In this document: one piece after another, positions 1 through 8,802 of the stretch
Layout: every line of letters starts with the position of its first letter
Numbering within the stretch: position 1 is the first letter of the stretch
Source: Desulfitobacterium hafniense DCB-2
GTDB lineage: Bacteria > Bacillota > Desulfitobacteriia > Desulfitobacteriales > Desulfitobacteriaceae
Reading direction: 5' to 3'
Assembly: GCF_000021925.1 (NCBI RefSeq)
Contig: NC_011830.1
Coordinates: forward strand, 2,194,501-2,258,500
Length of the DNA stretch: 64,000 nucleotides
Position numbers and translations under genes: made by a program
The notes under the pieces: generated by a model
Seen by the model: the letters and a program-made list of their open reading frames with translations, nothing else
Told to the model about the DNA's origin: nothing
Database searches by the model: none

Positions 1-1
1 C

Positions 2-2998
2 GGAAGAGTCTGCCCTCATTCCTGTGAGGCCCAATGCCGCCGGAATTTAATCGATGAGCCGGTGGCCATCAATCATGTCAAACGATTTATTGCCGACTGG
101 GATATTGCCCATGAACAACCCTGGGCCCCTCGTAAAAAAGCGGCTACCGGCAAAAAAATTGCCGTGGTGGGCGCCGGTTCCTCCGGGCTGAGCGCTGCTT
201 ATTACAGCGCCATTCAGGGACATGATGTCACAGTATTCGAACGCCATCCCCGGGCCGGGGGCATGATGCGTTACGGAATTCCGGAATATCGCCTCCCCAA
301 GGAGACTCTGGATCGGGAGATCGGGCTGATTGCCGATCTGGGCGTCAAAATCATGACCAACAAAGCCCTGGGCACTCATATCCGGTTGGAGGATCTGCAT
401 CAGGACTTTGATGCAGTCTATCTGGCCATTGGTTCCTGGCGGGCAACACCCCTGCAGATCGAAGGAGATAATCTGGAAGGAGTCTGGCTGGGCATCAACT
501 TCCTGGAGCAGGTGACGAAAGGAGCGGATATTAAGCTGGGTGAGCATGTGGTCGTCATCGGCGGCGGCAATACGGCCATCGACTGCGCCCGGACCGCGCT
601 GCGCAAAGGGGCGGGCTCCGTCAAACTGGTCTATCGCCGGACCCGGGAAGAAATGCCTGCGGAATCCTATGAAGTGGAGGAAGCAATTCACGAGGGGGTT
701 GAAATGTACTTTTTAACCGCCCCCCATAAGATCGTCGCCGAAGGCGGGCGCAAGCTGCTTCATTGTATCAAGATGACCCTTGGGGAGCCGGACCGTTCCG
801 GCCGGCGCCGGCCCATTCCCATCGAAGGCAGCGAGACGGCCTTTGAAGCGGATACGATTATCGGGGCCATCGGTCAAAGCACCAATACCCAGTTCTTATA
901 TCATGACCTTCCTGTCAAACTGAATAAGTGGGGAGATATCGAAATCAACGGCAAGACCATGCAGACTTCCGAGATGAATATCTTTGCCGGCGGCGACTGT
1001 GTCACAGGTCCGGCTACAGTCATTCAGGCCGTGGCGGCCGGACGTCATGCGGCGGAGGCCATGGACAGCTTTTTGATGAAAGGCTATGTCAAGGAGCAGC
1101 CTATGGATTACAGCTGCAGCCGTGGGTCCCTGGAAGATCTGCCTCAGTGGGAATTCGAGAAGATTCCGCGGCTGAAACGGGCCCCCATGCCGGCCCTGCC
1201 ACCGGCGGAACGACGGGATAATTTCCGGGAAGTGGAGACAGGGCTCAGTGAAGAGACAGCAAGAGCGGAAGCCCGGCGCTGCTTAAAATGCGGCTGCTAT
1301 GAGCGTTATGACTGTGACTTGCGCCAGGAAGCCAGCCTGCACCATGTTGAGTTTAAGAAGCCGGTCCATGAACGTCCTTATATCCCCATCGTCGAGGATC
1401 ATTCCATCATCATCCGCGACCACAATAAATGCATCTCCTGCGGCCGCTGCATTGCCGCCTGCGCAGAAGTGGAAGGTCCCGATATTTTGAGCTTCTATAT
1501 GAAGCATGGCCGTCAGCTGGTGGGGACGAAGAGCGGACTGCCCCTGGATCAGACCGACTGCGTCAGCTGCGGTCAGTGTGTGAATGCCTGTCCTTGCGGC
1601 GCTTTGGATTACCGCAGTGAAATCGGCAGGGTATTCAGAGCCATCAATGATCCGGGCAAAACGACCGTAGCGTTTGTGGCTCCGGCAGTGCGCAGTGTGG
1701 TCTCTTCCCAGTATGGGGTTTCCTATCAGGAGGCTTCCCGGTTTATTGCCGGACTTCTGAAAAAGATCGGCTTTGATAAAGTTTTTGATTTTACCTTTGC
1801 GGCGGATTTGACCATTGTGGAAGAAACCACAGAATTTTTAACCCGCCTGCAAAGCCATAAGCCGATCCCCCAGTTCACCTCCTGTTGTCCGGGCTGGGTC
1901 AATTTCGTGGAGCGCCGCTATCCGGAAATCATTCCCTATCTCTCCAGCTGCAAATCCCCCCAGATGATGATGGGAGCTACGGTGAAAAATCACTTTACGG
2001 AACTGACGGAAATCGACCCCAAGGATCTTTATGTGGTTTCCATTGTTCCTTGCATAGCCAAAAAGTATGAGGCAGCCCGACCGGAGTTCAGGTCAGAGGG
2101 AATCCGGGATGTGGATGCTGTGTTGACCTCTACCGAAATGCTGGAAATGGCGGATATTAAGTTGATCGAGCCCGCCGATGTGGAGCCTCAGGATTTCTGC
2201 GAACCCTATAAACGGGTATCCGGGGCGGGGATTCTCTTTGGGGCCTCAGGGGGCGTGGCGGAAGCGGCCCTGCGGATGGCGGTGGAGAAACTGACCGGGG
2301 AGGTCTTGACAGACCAGCTGGATTATCAGGAAGTGCGCGGACTCCAGGGGATCAAAGAGGCTGCCGTGGAAGCCAAAGGCAAGAAGGTCAATGTAGCGGT
2401 GATCAGCGGACTGCACAATGTTGAGCCGATTCTGGAGAAGATCATTGAAGGTATGGAAGTAGGCTATGATCTGATCGAAGTGATGGCCTGCCCGGGGGGC
2501 TGTATCTGCGGAGCGGGACATCCGGTGCCGGAGAAGATCGATACTCTGGAGAAGCGGCAGCAGGTTCTCGTCAATATCGATCAAACCTCCCGGTATCGCA
2601 AATCTCAGGAAAACCCCGATATCCTGCGCCTTTATGATGAGTATTACGGAGAAGCCAATTCACCCCTGGCCCACAAATTGCTGCACACCCATTATGAAGC
2701 TGTGAAAAGGGAACCTGTTGCCAAACATGACCGTAGAATGGCGGATTCCGCTTTTGTAACCCATGAGCTTACTCTGTGTACCTGTGATAAATGTACGGCT
2801 CAAGGTTCAAGAGAATTGTTCGCGGCACTTTCCGGGAAGATCCGGAAGCTGAAAATGGACTCCTTTGTCACGGCCAGAACCATCCGCTTAAAGGAAAATC
2901 ATCCCGGCCAAGGAGTGTATGCCGCCATTGACGGGAAGCTGATAGAAACCCCGGTGGAGCAGCTTGAGCAGCGGATCTTTCAGCATCTTATTCGCTGA
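2..2998 (+). CDS. Fused FAD/NAD(P)H oxidoreductase - [FeFe] hydrogenase, 5' end outside the window
   Basis: The frame is open from base 2, and its first codons read GRVCPHSCEAQCRRNLIDEP, the Cys-rich N-terminal domain of GltD-like proteins, so the GTG at 62 is not the real start. Next come two Rossmann folds (GAGSSG near 180, GGGNTAID near 565), an FAD GGDC motif near 990, a CLKCGC cluster near 1290 and two [4Fe-4S] ferredoxin motifs near 1435 and 1560. The H-cluster follows: TSCCPGW near 1880, VPCIAKKYE near 2048 and MACPGGCICGAG near 2490. A small-subunit domain lies near 2595-2700, then about 95 extra residues with CTCDKC. Known for the parts: NAD(P)H oxidation and H2 production or oxidation in the cytoplasm. 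The L2 motif has Val where the family normally has Met. Direct NAD(P)H-to-H2 coupling on one polypeptide is inferred. Confidence 0.93.
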   Translation, partial: GRVCPHSCEAQCRRNLIDEPVAINHVKRFIADWDIAHEQPWAPRKKAATGKKIAVVGAGSSGLSAAYYSAIQGHDVTVFERHPRAGGMMRYGIPEYRLPKETLDREIGLIADLGVKIMTNKALGTHIRLEDLHQDFDAVYLAIGSWRATPLQIEGDNLEGVWLGINFLEQVTKGADIKLGEHVVVIGGGNTAIDCARTALRKGAGSVKLVYRRTREEMPAESYEVEEAIHEGVEMYFLTAPHKIVAEGGRKLLHCIKMTLGEPDRSGRRRPIPIEGSETAFEADTIIGAIGQSTNTQFLYHDLPVKLNKWGDIEINGKTMQTSEMNIFAGGDCVTGPATVIQAVAAGRHAAEAMDSFLMKGYVKEQPMDYSCSRGSLEDLPQWEFEKIPRLKRAPMPALPPAERRDNFREVETGLSEETARAEARRCLKCGCYERYDCDLRQEASLHHVEFKKPVHERPYIPIVEDHSIIIRDHNKCISCGRCIAACAEVEGPDILSFYMKHGRQLVGTKSGLPLDQTDCVSCGQCVNACPCGALDYRSEIGRVFRAINDPGKTTVAFVAPAVRSVVSSQYGVSYQEASRFIAGLLKKIGFDKVFDFTFAADLTIVEETTEFLTRLQSHKPIPQFTSCCPGWVNFVERRYPEIIPYLSSCKSPQMMMGATVKNHFTELTEIDPKDLYVVSIVPCIAKKYEAARPEFRSEGIRDVDAVLTSTEMLEMADIKLIEPADVEPQDFCEPYKRVSGAGILFGASGGVAEAALRMAVEKLTGEVLTDQLDYQEVRGLQGIKEAAVEAKGKKVNVAVISGLHNVEPILEKIIEGMEVGYDLIEVMACPGGCICGAGHPVPEKIDTLEKRQQVLVNIDQTSRYRKSQENPDILRLYDEYYGEANSPLAHKLLHTHYEAVKREPVAKHDRRMADSAFVTHELTLCTCDKCTAQGSRELFAALSGKIRKLKMDSFVTARTIRLKENHPGQGVYAAIDGKLIETPVEQLEQRIFQHLIR

Positions 2999-3036
2999 AA
3001 GGGTGCATCTTAAGCACTTTTAAAAAATCAGCTCCT

Positions 3037-3068
3037 GGGATTGTTTTGTAGCAAGACAATCCCTTTTT
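3037..3068 (+). terminator. Rho-independent terminator of the hydrogenase gene
   Basis: An 11-bp stem (GGGATTGTTTT with AAGACAATCCC, one G-U pair) and a 5-base loop are followed by TTTTT, 39 bases after the stop codon. Confidence 0.85.
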
Positions 3069-3201
3069 ATCATCGCCGGAAGCCGCTCCTGTCAGCTATA
3101 GATTTTTTCATAATGGATGCGCTATTATGATATAGTTAGTACAAGTGCGCCTTGTGAATTTTACTTCCTAATCAATGTCCCGACCAGAAGGAGCGATCAT
3201 T

Positions 3202-4122
3202 ATGAAGCTGGAACAGTTGCATTATTTAAAAGAAGCGATTCGTTACCGATCCTTGTCTATTGCAGCACGGGAGAACTTTATCTCTCAGCCTTCCTTCAGC
3301 GCAGCCATTACCGGTTTAGAAAAAGAACTGGGTGTCAAGCTTTTAAACCGTTCCAACCGTGGCTGCACCCCCACGGATATCTGTATGGAAATTATGGATA
3401 GAGCAGATACAATATTTGCCATGGTTGAAGAAATTGAACTGCTGGCCAGCAATAGTTCATATTGTGAGACCATTAATATTGCCGTCGTGTTGAGTATCTG
3501 CGAAGAAATCCTGCCTCAGGTGCTTTTGGAGATGGAGGCTGACAAAGTATTTTGTAAGGTAGCTGTGGCATCTTTAGAGGGTGAAGCGATCTATCCCCGT
3601 GTTGCCTCAGGGAGTTCGGTTTTAGGGATAGTAGCCTACATCCCCAAATTGCTCACAGCCGATCTCAAGTACACCCCCCTCTTTGAAGATGAGTATGTAC
3701 TCTATATTGGTCAGCATTCTCCTTTTTGGGAGCAAGGGAGCGTGTCCTTGGAGCAAATGCTGAGTCAGCCTTATATTGCACTGGGGGATGACTTCGCTAC
3801 CCCGAACAGTGATTGGGCTAAGGATATTCTGGCTTTCTCCATGCCCAAGGTGGAATCCCAGGTCAGCAATTTAAACACCTTGAAAAAGATGATCATCAAC
3901 GGCCCCTATGTGTCACTTCTCCCGCGCTTTATGGTGGCCGACGATATCTATGTTAAACATAATTTGATGAAGCCGGTGCGGATTGACGATATTTATTTAG
4001 CGGCTCAGTTTGGTTACATTGAGAATACCCGCTATAAGCTGACCAAAAATTACACTGTTTTTTTGGATTACTTCAGGAAGATCCTGACCAGACTGGGATA
4101 CACCGTCTATAAAACGGTTTAA
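3202..4122 (+). CDS. LysR-family transcriptional regulator
   Basis: A 306-residue DNA-binding regulator. The N-terminal winged helix-turn-helix spans about residues 1-60 (MKLEQLHYLKEAIRYRSLSI, then the SQPSFSAAITGLEKELG recognition region). A LysR substrate-binding fold with two alpha/beta subdomains follows. I chose ATG 3202 over an upstream in-frame ATG at 3175 because AGAAGGAG lies 8 bases before it and LysR proteins start at this point. It follows the hydrogenase gene on the same strand but is separated from it by a terminator, so it is its own unit. No divergent partner is present; its target could be itself, the hydrogenase or the EamA exporter downstream. The effector is unknown. Confidence 0.9.
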   Translation: MKLEQLHYLKEAIRYRSLSIAARENFISQPSFSAAITGLEKELGVKLLNRSNRGCTPTDICMEIMDRADTIFAMVEEIELLASNSSYCETINIAVVLSICEEILPQVLLEMEADKVFCKVAVASLEGEAIYPRVASGSSVLGIVAYIPKLLTADLKYTPLFEDEYVLYIGQHSPFWEQGSVSLEQMLSQPYIALGDDFATPNSDWAKDILAFSMPKVESQVSNLNTLKKMIINGPYVSLLPRFMVADDIYVKHNLMKPVRIDDIYLAAQFGYIENTRYKLTKNYTVFLDYFRKILTRLGYTVYKTV

Positions 4123-4161
4123 CCTTCAGACCGCTTTTACGGGTCTGCCGATTCTCCGCCG

Positions 4162-4190
4162 AGCCGAGCCTGCTTTAGGCTGGGCTTGTT
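4162..4190 (+). terminator. Likely terminator after the LysR gene
   Basis: The inverted repeat AGCCGAGCC / GGCTGGGCT (one internal mismatch, 7-base loop) is followed by TGTTTC. It sits 40 bases after the LysR stop codon. The T-tract is weak. Confidence 0.6.
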
Positions 4191-4347
4191 TCATGTGATA
4201 ACTAGCTCAAGGTTTTGCCGATATCCCTTCCCTGAAAAACGATACAGACAAAATGGATAGGGTAAGATACCATATCCATTGTAAGGTGCTTTGTAAGGTT
4301 TTTCTCTTTTAGTTCCCCCATTATTCGATGAAAGGCAGAGCGTATAT

Positions 4348-5253
4348 ATGAAATATAAACCTGAGCTGGGTATACTCATCGTAACCATTCTGTGGGGGGC
4401 CAGCTTTGCCGTCAGTAAGCTGATCATGGCGGACATTACCCCTAATTACTATACCTTTTTGCGCTTTGCCGGAGCTTTTCTTGTCTTAGCGCTCTGCTTC
4501 CATAAGCGCCTGAGGCATATTCCGAAGCAAACCCTGCAGGCAGGGGTGATCATTGGTTTAGCCATAGCCTGTGGTTATGTTTTGCAGACCATGGGTCTCA
4601 ATTACACGTCGGCCTCCAAAGCCGGCTTTTTGGCGGGACTCTATGTGGTATTGGTACCGGTTATGGAATCTTTTTTGTGCAAGACTCTGCCAAGATACAA
4701 TATGATCCTTGGGGTGTTCCTGGCTACCGCAGGCCTTGCCCTGTTAAGCCTGGAAAGAGATTTTACCATCGGCTTTGGTGACCTCCTGGTTTTTGTAGGA
4801 GCCGTTTTCTTTGCTGTCAGTATGGTTTTAATCAGCCGCTTTGCCAGCAAACATGATCCGATGGTCCTGGCCATTATCCAAATTGGCGTCACAGCACTTT
4901 TTTCCCTGGTCCTGGCTATGTTCACCGAACCCGGATTGTCTCCAGCCCAATTTACACCCGCCTTGCTGGGGTTGGTTCTTTTCGCTATTCTTTTTGGCAC
5001 GGCGGTCAATACTGCTGTACAGAATTGGGCTCAGGGCTATTTAACAGCCACGACGGCAGCGTTGATCTTCGTTTTGGAGCCGGTATTCGCCGGCGTTTTT
5101 GGCTGGCTCCTTGTCGGTGATGTGATCGGGATGAAGCAAATCTCAGGCAGCGCCTTGATCATTAGCGGGATGCTGGTCACCCTGCTGCTCAAGCCGGGCC
5201 AGCGTCCGCAGGGTAAAACCGGCCATGAGGCTCAACTGTCCGGCCGCTCCTGA
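4348..5253 (+). CDS. EamA/DMT-family membrane transporter
   Basis: A 301-residue polytopic protein with about ten hydrophobic helices in two homologous halves, each an EamA (drug/metabolite exporter) domain. The first half opens with LGILIVTILWGASFAVSKL. The second carries the typical AALIFVLEPVFAGVFGWLLVGD segment. It probably exports a small metabolite; the substrate cannot be told. The Shine-Dalgarno sequence is weak (AAAGGCAG). The last codons and stop (CGC TCC TGA) lie inside a sequence duplicated from the 3' end of the VWA gene downstream, so this C-terminus was probably remodelled by the rearrangement at 5244-6335. Confidence 0.88.
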   Translation: MKYKPELGILIVTILWGASFAVSKLIMADITPNYYTFLRFAGAFLVLALCFHKRLRHIPKQTLQAGVIIGLAIACGYVLQTMGLNYTSASKAGFLAGLYVVLVPVMESFLCKTLPRYNMILGVFLATAGLALLSLERDFTIGFGDLLVFVGAVFFAVSMVLISRFASKHDPMVLAIIQIGVTALFSLVLAMFTEPGLSPAQFTPALLGLVLFAILFGTAVNTAVQNWAQGYLTATTAALIFVLEPVFAGVFGWLLVGDVIGMKQISGSALIISGMLVTLLLKPGQRPQGKTGHEAQLSGRS

Positions 5254-5445
5254 TCCAGCATGGAAAATCTGCTGTTTGCACATCACTCATCTTCAGGGTA
5301 TATCTTTGACTTCCATCTTCTTCAGCTTCTTTAACGCACCATAAGGTTTGGCTAAGGAAAGCTCTTTTCCTCTCCCGGATAGGATCCAGAGGGTCTTATG
5401 CCTCCGGGGGATGGTCTGGGGCTTTTCTTGATCTTGGTCAGCGGT
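5244..5445 (-). pseudogene. Duplicated 3' fragment of the VWA/metallopeptidase gene
   Basis: About 202 bases match 6132-6335 closely in the same orientation, by eye more than 80 percent identical with long exact runs. The matching part of the second copy encodes the C-terminus of the minus-strand VWA protein, so this copy is a detached, decayed gene end. It begins inside the final codons of the EamA gene. The rest of 5446-5616 holds only the leader of the next gene. Confidence 0.85.
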
Positions 5446-5534
5446 TTTTGAGTTTAAGGAAAAAGGGGTGTTGAGCGGACTTAAATTGGATTAAGTATTT
5501 TAAAGTGGGGCACTCAGGGGAAGAGGCAAGATGG

Positions 5535-5540
5535 TATAAT
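5535..5540 (+). promoter_or_regulatory. Possible -10 box of the nicotinamidase-like gene
   Basis: A perfect TATAAT lies 77 bases before the start codon. No convincing -35 hexamer sits at the right distance. Two GAAAAAGTAAT repeats lie in the presumed leader. Confidence 0.4.
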
Positions 5541-5616
5541 GGGCTTGTCAGAGCTTGCAAATACTTTTGCGAAAAAGTAATCTTAGAAAAAGTAATGAAT
5601 AGGGAGGAGTTAAAGA

Positions 5617-6141
5617 ATGAAGGTTCTAATAGTAATTGACATGCAGAATGATTTTATTGATGGAGCCCTTGGTACGGAGGAAGCGGTAAACATCGTTGAT
5701 AAAGTGAAAGAGAAGATTGACAGCTATTTAGCTGCCGGTGACACAGTCATTTATACCCAGGACACCCATACTGAGGCCTACCTTCAGACCCAGGAAGGGC
5801 AAAGGCTGCCTGTCGAGCATTGCATAAAAGGGACTCCCGGCTGGGCAATCTCCCCAAGGGTGTATGTAAGCGGCTGCCAGGTGATTGAAAAGCCTTCTTT
5901 CGGTTCAATCGAGCTTGCTGAATTGATGGCAGGGATGAAGGAAATACAGTCTATCGAGCTGATCGGCCTTTGTACGGATATCTGTGTTATTGCCAATGCC
6001 ATGATTTTGAAAGCAAAAATGCCGGAGATTCCAATTGTTGTTGACTCATCCTGTTGTGCAGGTGCGACTTTGGCAGGGCATCAAAATGCCCTGCAGGCAA
6101 TGAAGATCTGTCAGATTGAGGTTCAATCCAACCGCTCCTGA
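5617..6141 (+). CDS. Cysteine hydrolase, isochorismatase/nicotinamidase family
   Basis: A 174-residue single-domain hydrolase. The catalytic triad can be read as Asp8 (VIDMQNDF), the Lys of CIKGTPGW and the second Cys of GLCTDICV. The QDTHTEAY and VEHC segments resemble the metal-ligand region of nicotinamidase (PncA), so nicotinamide deamidation for NAD salvage is the likeliest activity; other amidohydrolase roles remain possible. GGGAGGAG 8 bases before the ATG fixes the start. The gene stands between two direct repeats of the neighbouring VWA gene's 3' end and overlaps that gene convergently by 19 bases, so it looks inserted. Confidence 0.85.
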   Translation: MKVLIVIDMQNDFIDGALGTEEAVNIVDKVKEKIDSYLAAGDTVIYTQDTHTEAYLQTQEGQRLPVEHCIKGTPGWAISPRVYVSGCQVIEKPSFGSIELAELMAGMKEIQSIELIGLCTDICVIANAMILKAKMPEIPIVVDSSCCAGATLAGHQNALQAMKICQIEVQSNRS

Positions 6142-7592
6142 TCCTGCATAGAGAACCCTTCCGTCTTCACATCACTCATCTTCAGGGTATCATCTTTGAC
6201 TGCCATCTGCTTCAGCTTCTTCACCGCGCCATAAGGTTTGGCTAAGGAAAGCTCTTTCCCTCTCCCGGAAATGACCCAGAGGGTCTTATATCCCCGGGGG
6301 ATGGTCTGGAGCTTTTCTTCACCTTGGCCATCGGTAAAATAGATTAATAAGTTGATCTTATGCTCATTAGCATACTCAAAAACCGGGGTAAAGCGGGTGC
6401 CGCCGCGGATTTTGAGCCGCTCCTGAACATCCCGGACCGTTTTAATCTTATATGTCCGCCTGATTTCACTGTCGCATTCCACGATGATGATTTCATGATT
6501 GTAATTCTTCACCATGGCCAGAACTTCTTTGATGGCTTGGTTAAATTCCTGATCGCTGATGCTGCCGCTGATATCCAGGGCGACGAGAATTTTGGCTTGA
6601 TGACTTCTCAGTTGGCCTCTTAAATCCAAGCGTTCAGGCTGTCTTCTATTGCGGCGGGTGACCGTTTTTTTAATGTCGCTGGGAACCGTTCCCATCAACC
6701 GTTTAAGATAGAGATTCCAGGGCAGCTCTCCCTGGCTGTTTCTCAAGGAGGAGAGCATGTTTTCCAGATAACCGGGAAGGCTGCCTTTCTGGGCATGAGC
6801 GATAAACTTCTCTGTAAATTCCTGAAGGGTTTGTTCATCGGCAGCACTGGACTCTTGCCAAAGGTCATGGGTTCTCTCCGGATCATAAGCTGTTTTTATT
6901 TGACTTTCATCATTGTTCTGATCAGGTTCCTTGGGCTTTTCAGCATCCTTAGACTTATCAGACTCATTCGCCTCATCCCCATCCCGTTGATCTTCCGCAG
7001 CCTCATCAGCGGCCAGCAAGTCCAGGGCGGCTTGAATCTCCTCCACGTAATATTCGAAAGGCTTAAAAGGGAGGAGCTTTAAAGCATAATGGACATTAAC
7101 CCATTCCAAGGTAACGGAATAGGGAGGAAGATAATCCAAATAGGTATTGACCACGATATTCATGGCCATATTGATGGCTAAAGTGCTGTAGCGGCCTTGC
7201 AGTGCCTTGGCCCGCCATAAATGCCCGGAGAGGATATGGAGTATTTCATGCTTGATGGTGCTTGCCATCTGCTGGAGATTGAGATTCAGGAAAAGCATGG
7301 GGTTAAAATGGATCACATAGTGTGCCCCTTGGAAATTCACGCCTGTAGGGCTGGTGATATCAAAGCGGATTTCCCGGGACATTTGCATTAAAAAATAGCT
7401 GTAGAAATTGTCCTTATCTTCCAGCAGACTGAGATTGACTTGATCCACAAGGCTGAAGAACTCATCCTTGAATTCCTGGGGAATGTGAATGACCGCCTGA
7501 TGTCCCTGGCGTTGGGAGCGATAAAATTCCTCCATAATCAGGGTTGCTTGTGCATAAAGCTCCTGAACCTGGTTCTCAAATTCACTCATCAT
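6123..7592 (-). CDS. Putative metallopeptidase with C-terminal VWA-like domain (DUF2201 type)
   Basis: A 489-residue protein. The N-terminal half carries a zincin motif, HEILH at about residues 115-119, followed by SGHLWRA. The middle is a charged, low-complexity linker rich in Asp, Glu and Lys (about residues 195-245). The C-terminal part is VWA-like with a MIDAS-type DISGSIS motif and a later TDG. Proteins of this class pair with MoxR AAA+ ATPases, and that gene lies directly upstream. Start: ATG 7592, 5 bases after AGGTGA; ATG 7589 is equally possible, and a GTG at 7601 is unlikely because it overlaps the Shine-Dalgarno sequence. A chaperone or maturation role is known for the family; the target is unknown. 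Confidence 0.85.
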   Translation of the reverse strand: MMSEFENQVQELYAQATLIMEEFYRSQRQGHQAVIHIPQEFKDEFFSLVDQVNLSLLEDKDNFYSYFLMQMSREIRFDITSPTGVNFQGAHYVIHFNPMLFLNLNLQQMASTIKHEILHILSGHLWRAKALQGRYSTLAINMAMNIVVNTYLDYLPPYSVTLEWVNVHYALKLLPFKPFEYYVEEIQAALDLLAADEAAEDQRDGDEANESDKSKDAEKPKEPDQNNDESQIKTAYDPERTHDLWQESSAADEQTLQEFTEKFIAHAQKGSLPGYLENMLSSLRNSQGELPWNLYLKRLMGTVPSDIKKTVTRRNRRQPERLDLRGQLRSHQAKILVALDISGSISDQEFNQAIKEVLAMVKNYNHEIIIVECDSEIRRTYKIKTVRDVQERLKIRGGTRFTPVFEYANEHKINLLIYFTDGQGEEKLQTIPRGYKTLWVISGRGKELSLAKPYGAVKKLKQMAVKDDTLKMSDVKTEGFSMQDQERLD

Positions 7593-7597
7593 AAGGA

Positions 7598-8788
7598 TCA
7601 CCTGAGGGAACCATAGGATTCGAAATAGGAATCAACAAAGCCTTCATTTTCAATGGCTTGCCGATAGATTTCCGGGTAGCTGCTTCTAATATCCTTCATA
7701 ATGCCGATCTTTAAATCTACTGGGTAAAGTTTTAAAAACGCCACCAGTCTATCCATAGAGGACTGGGCATGGTCAGGAGCATTGGCGGGAGTCTTGCTAA
7801 GATGAGATTCCAGGGTTTGGAGAATATTCCTGGCGGAGAGATAAAGCCGGGTATGGCTTTCTTCTTTGACCTTGTCCCGGAGAGATTCCGGCAGGGAAGT
7901 CCCGGAAAAAATGTCGTCATAAGCGATGAGAGGGGAATAATCGGCTTCGGCAAAGTTGACAAATTCCTCGGCGATTACCCGTCCCACATTGCCTTTGACT
8001 ACATTCAAGAACACGGAGCGGGGAATGGAGTCCTTGTTCTCCTGATAGATCTTATAACTGCTGGATATCCGCTCATAGCTGCGTGGGGTGGCCCTGAGAT
8101 CATCTTCGTTGATCTTGTGCAGATAGTCAGGGAAGGTGGAAATAAATTCAATCACCTTGGGCTCAATTCCGGCCCCGATGGCCCAATCGATCCACTGTTT
8201 ATGATCAGGCTTCATGAAAAGCCAGACAAAGCGGTTTTCCTGGGCGGCATCCATATCCACCACCTGATAATCGAAATCTGAGCCGTATTTGCTGGAAGGA
8301 TTCATGGCGGCCAGGATTTTAACTCCTTCAGGTAAGATATAGCCGTTGATTTCCCGGTTAAGGATGAGATTCATCAGTTCCTGCTGGACCGTATGTTCAC
8401 AGCGGTTGATCTCGTCAATAAACAAGAGGACGGTTTGGCCACGCGCGATGGCTTCGTCGATCTCCCGCAGTTTATGATGAACGGCATAGACCGTGCTTTT
8501 CTTTTCCTGGAGAATGCCCTGCTCATTTCCAACGGTTTTTGCTGCTGTTGCGGCCAGGGGATTAACCGCCTCAGGCCCGCTAAAGACGTAGGATTCTATG
8601 GTTGGCAGGCCGCCGATTTCACCTTCTTTGAGGAGATTTCCGTTGATAATCACCAGGCTCCACTGGTTTTGCTGAGCCAGTTCCTTGGCTAAGGCTGTTT
8701 TGCCGATGCCGCTTTCCCCGATGATCAAAGGGACCTCTCCCGTGGCCAGAACTAAGTCAACACTTTTTAAGGTGTCGGTGTAATTCAT
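7598..8788 (-). CDS. MoxR-type AAA+ ATPase
   Basis: A 396-residue AAA+ ATPase. Walker A is GESGIGKT at residues 24-31 and Walker B is LLFIDEINR near residue 120, with a sensor-1 AAMNPSSKYG segment. The C-terminal half is the lid plus a helical extension. MoxR ATPases work with VWA-domain proteins to remodel or insert cofactors into client complexes. Here the VWA/metallopeptidase gene follows at once: the stop codon at 7598-7600 lies 5 bases before that gene's ATG, which implies translational coupling. The 22-aa-repeat protein is 14 bases upstream, so the three form one operon. Confidence 0.9.
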   Translation of the reverse strand: MNYTDTLKSVDLVLATGEVPLIIGESGIGKTALAKELAQQNQWSLVIINGNLLKEGEIGGLPTIESYVFSGPEAVNPLAATAAKTVGNEQGILQEKKSTVYAVHHKLREIDEAIARGQTVLLFIDEINRCEHTVQQELMNLILNREINGYILPEGVKILAAMNPSSKYGSDFDYQVVDMDAAQENRFVWLFMKPDHKQWIDWAIGAGIEPKVIEFISTFPDYLHKINEDDLRATPRSYERISSSYKIYQENKDSIPRSVFLNVVKGNVGRVIAEEFVNFAEADYSPLIAYDDIFSGTSLPESLRDKVKEESHTRLYLSARNILQTLESHLSKTPANAPDHAQSSMDRLVAFLKLYPVDLKIGIMKDIRSSYPEIYRQAIENEGFVDSYFESYGSLR

Positions 8789-8802
8789 AAGTGCTCCATC
8801 TC

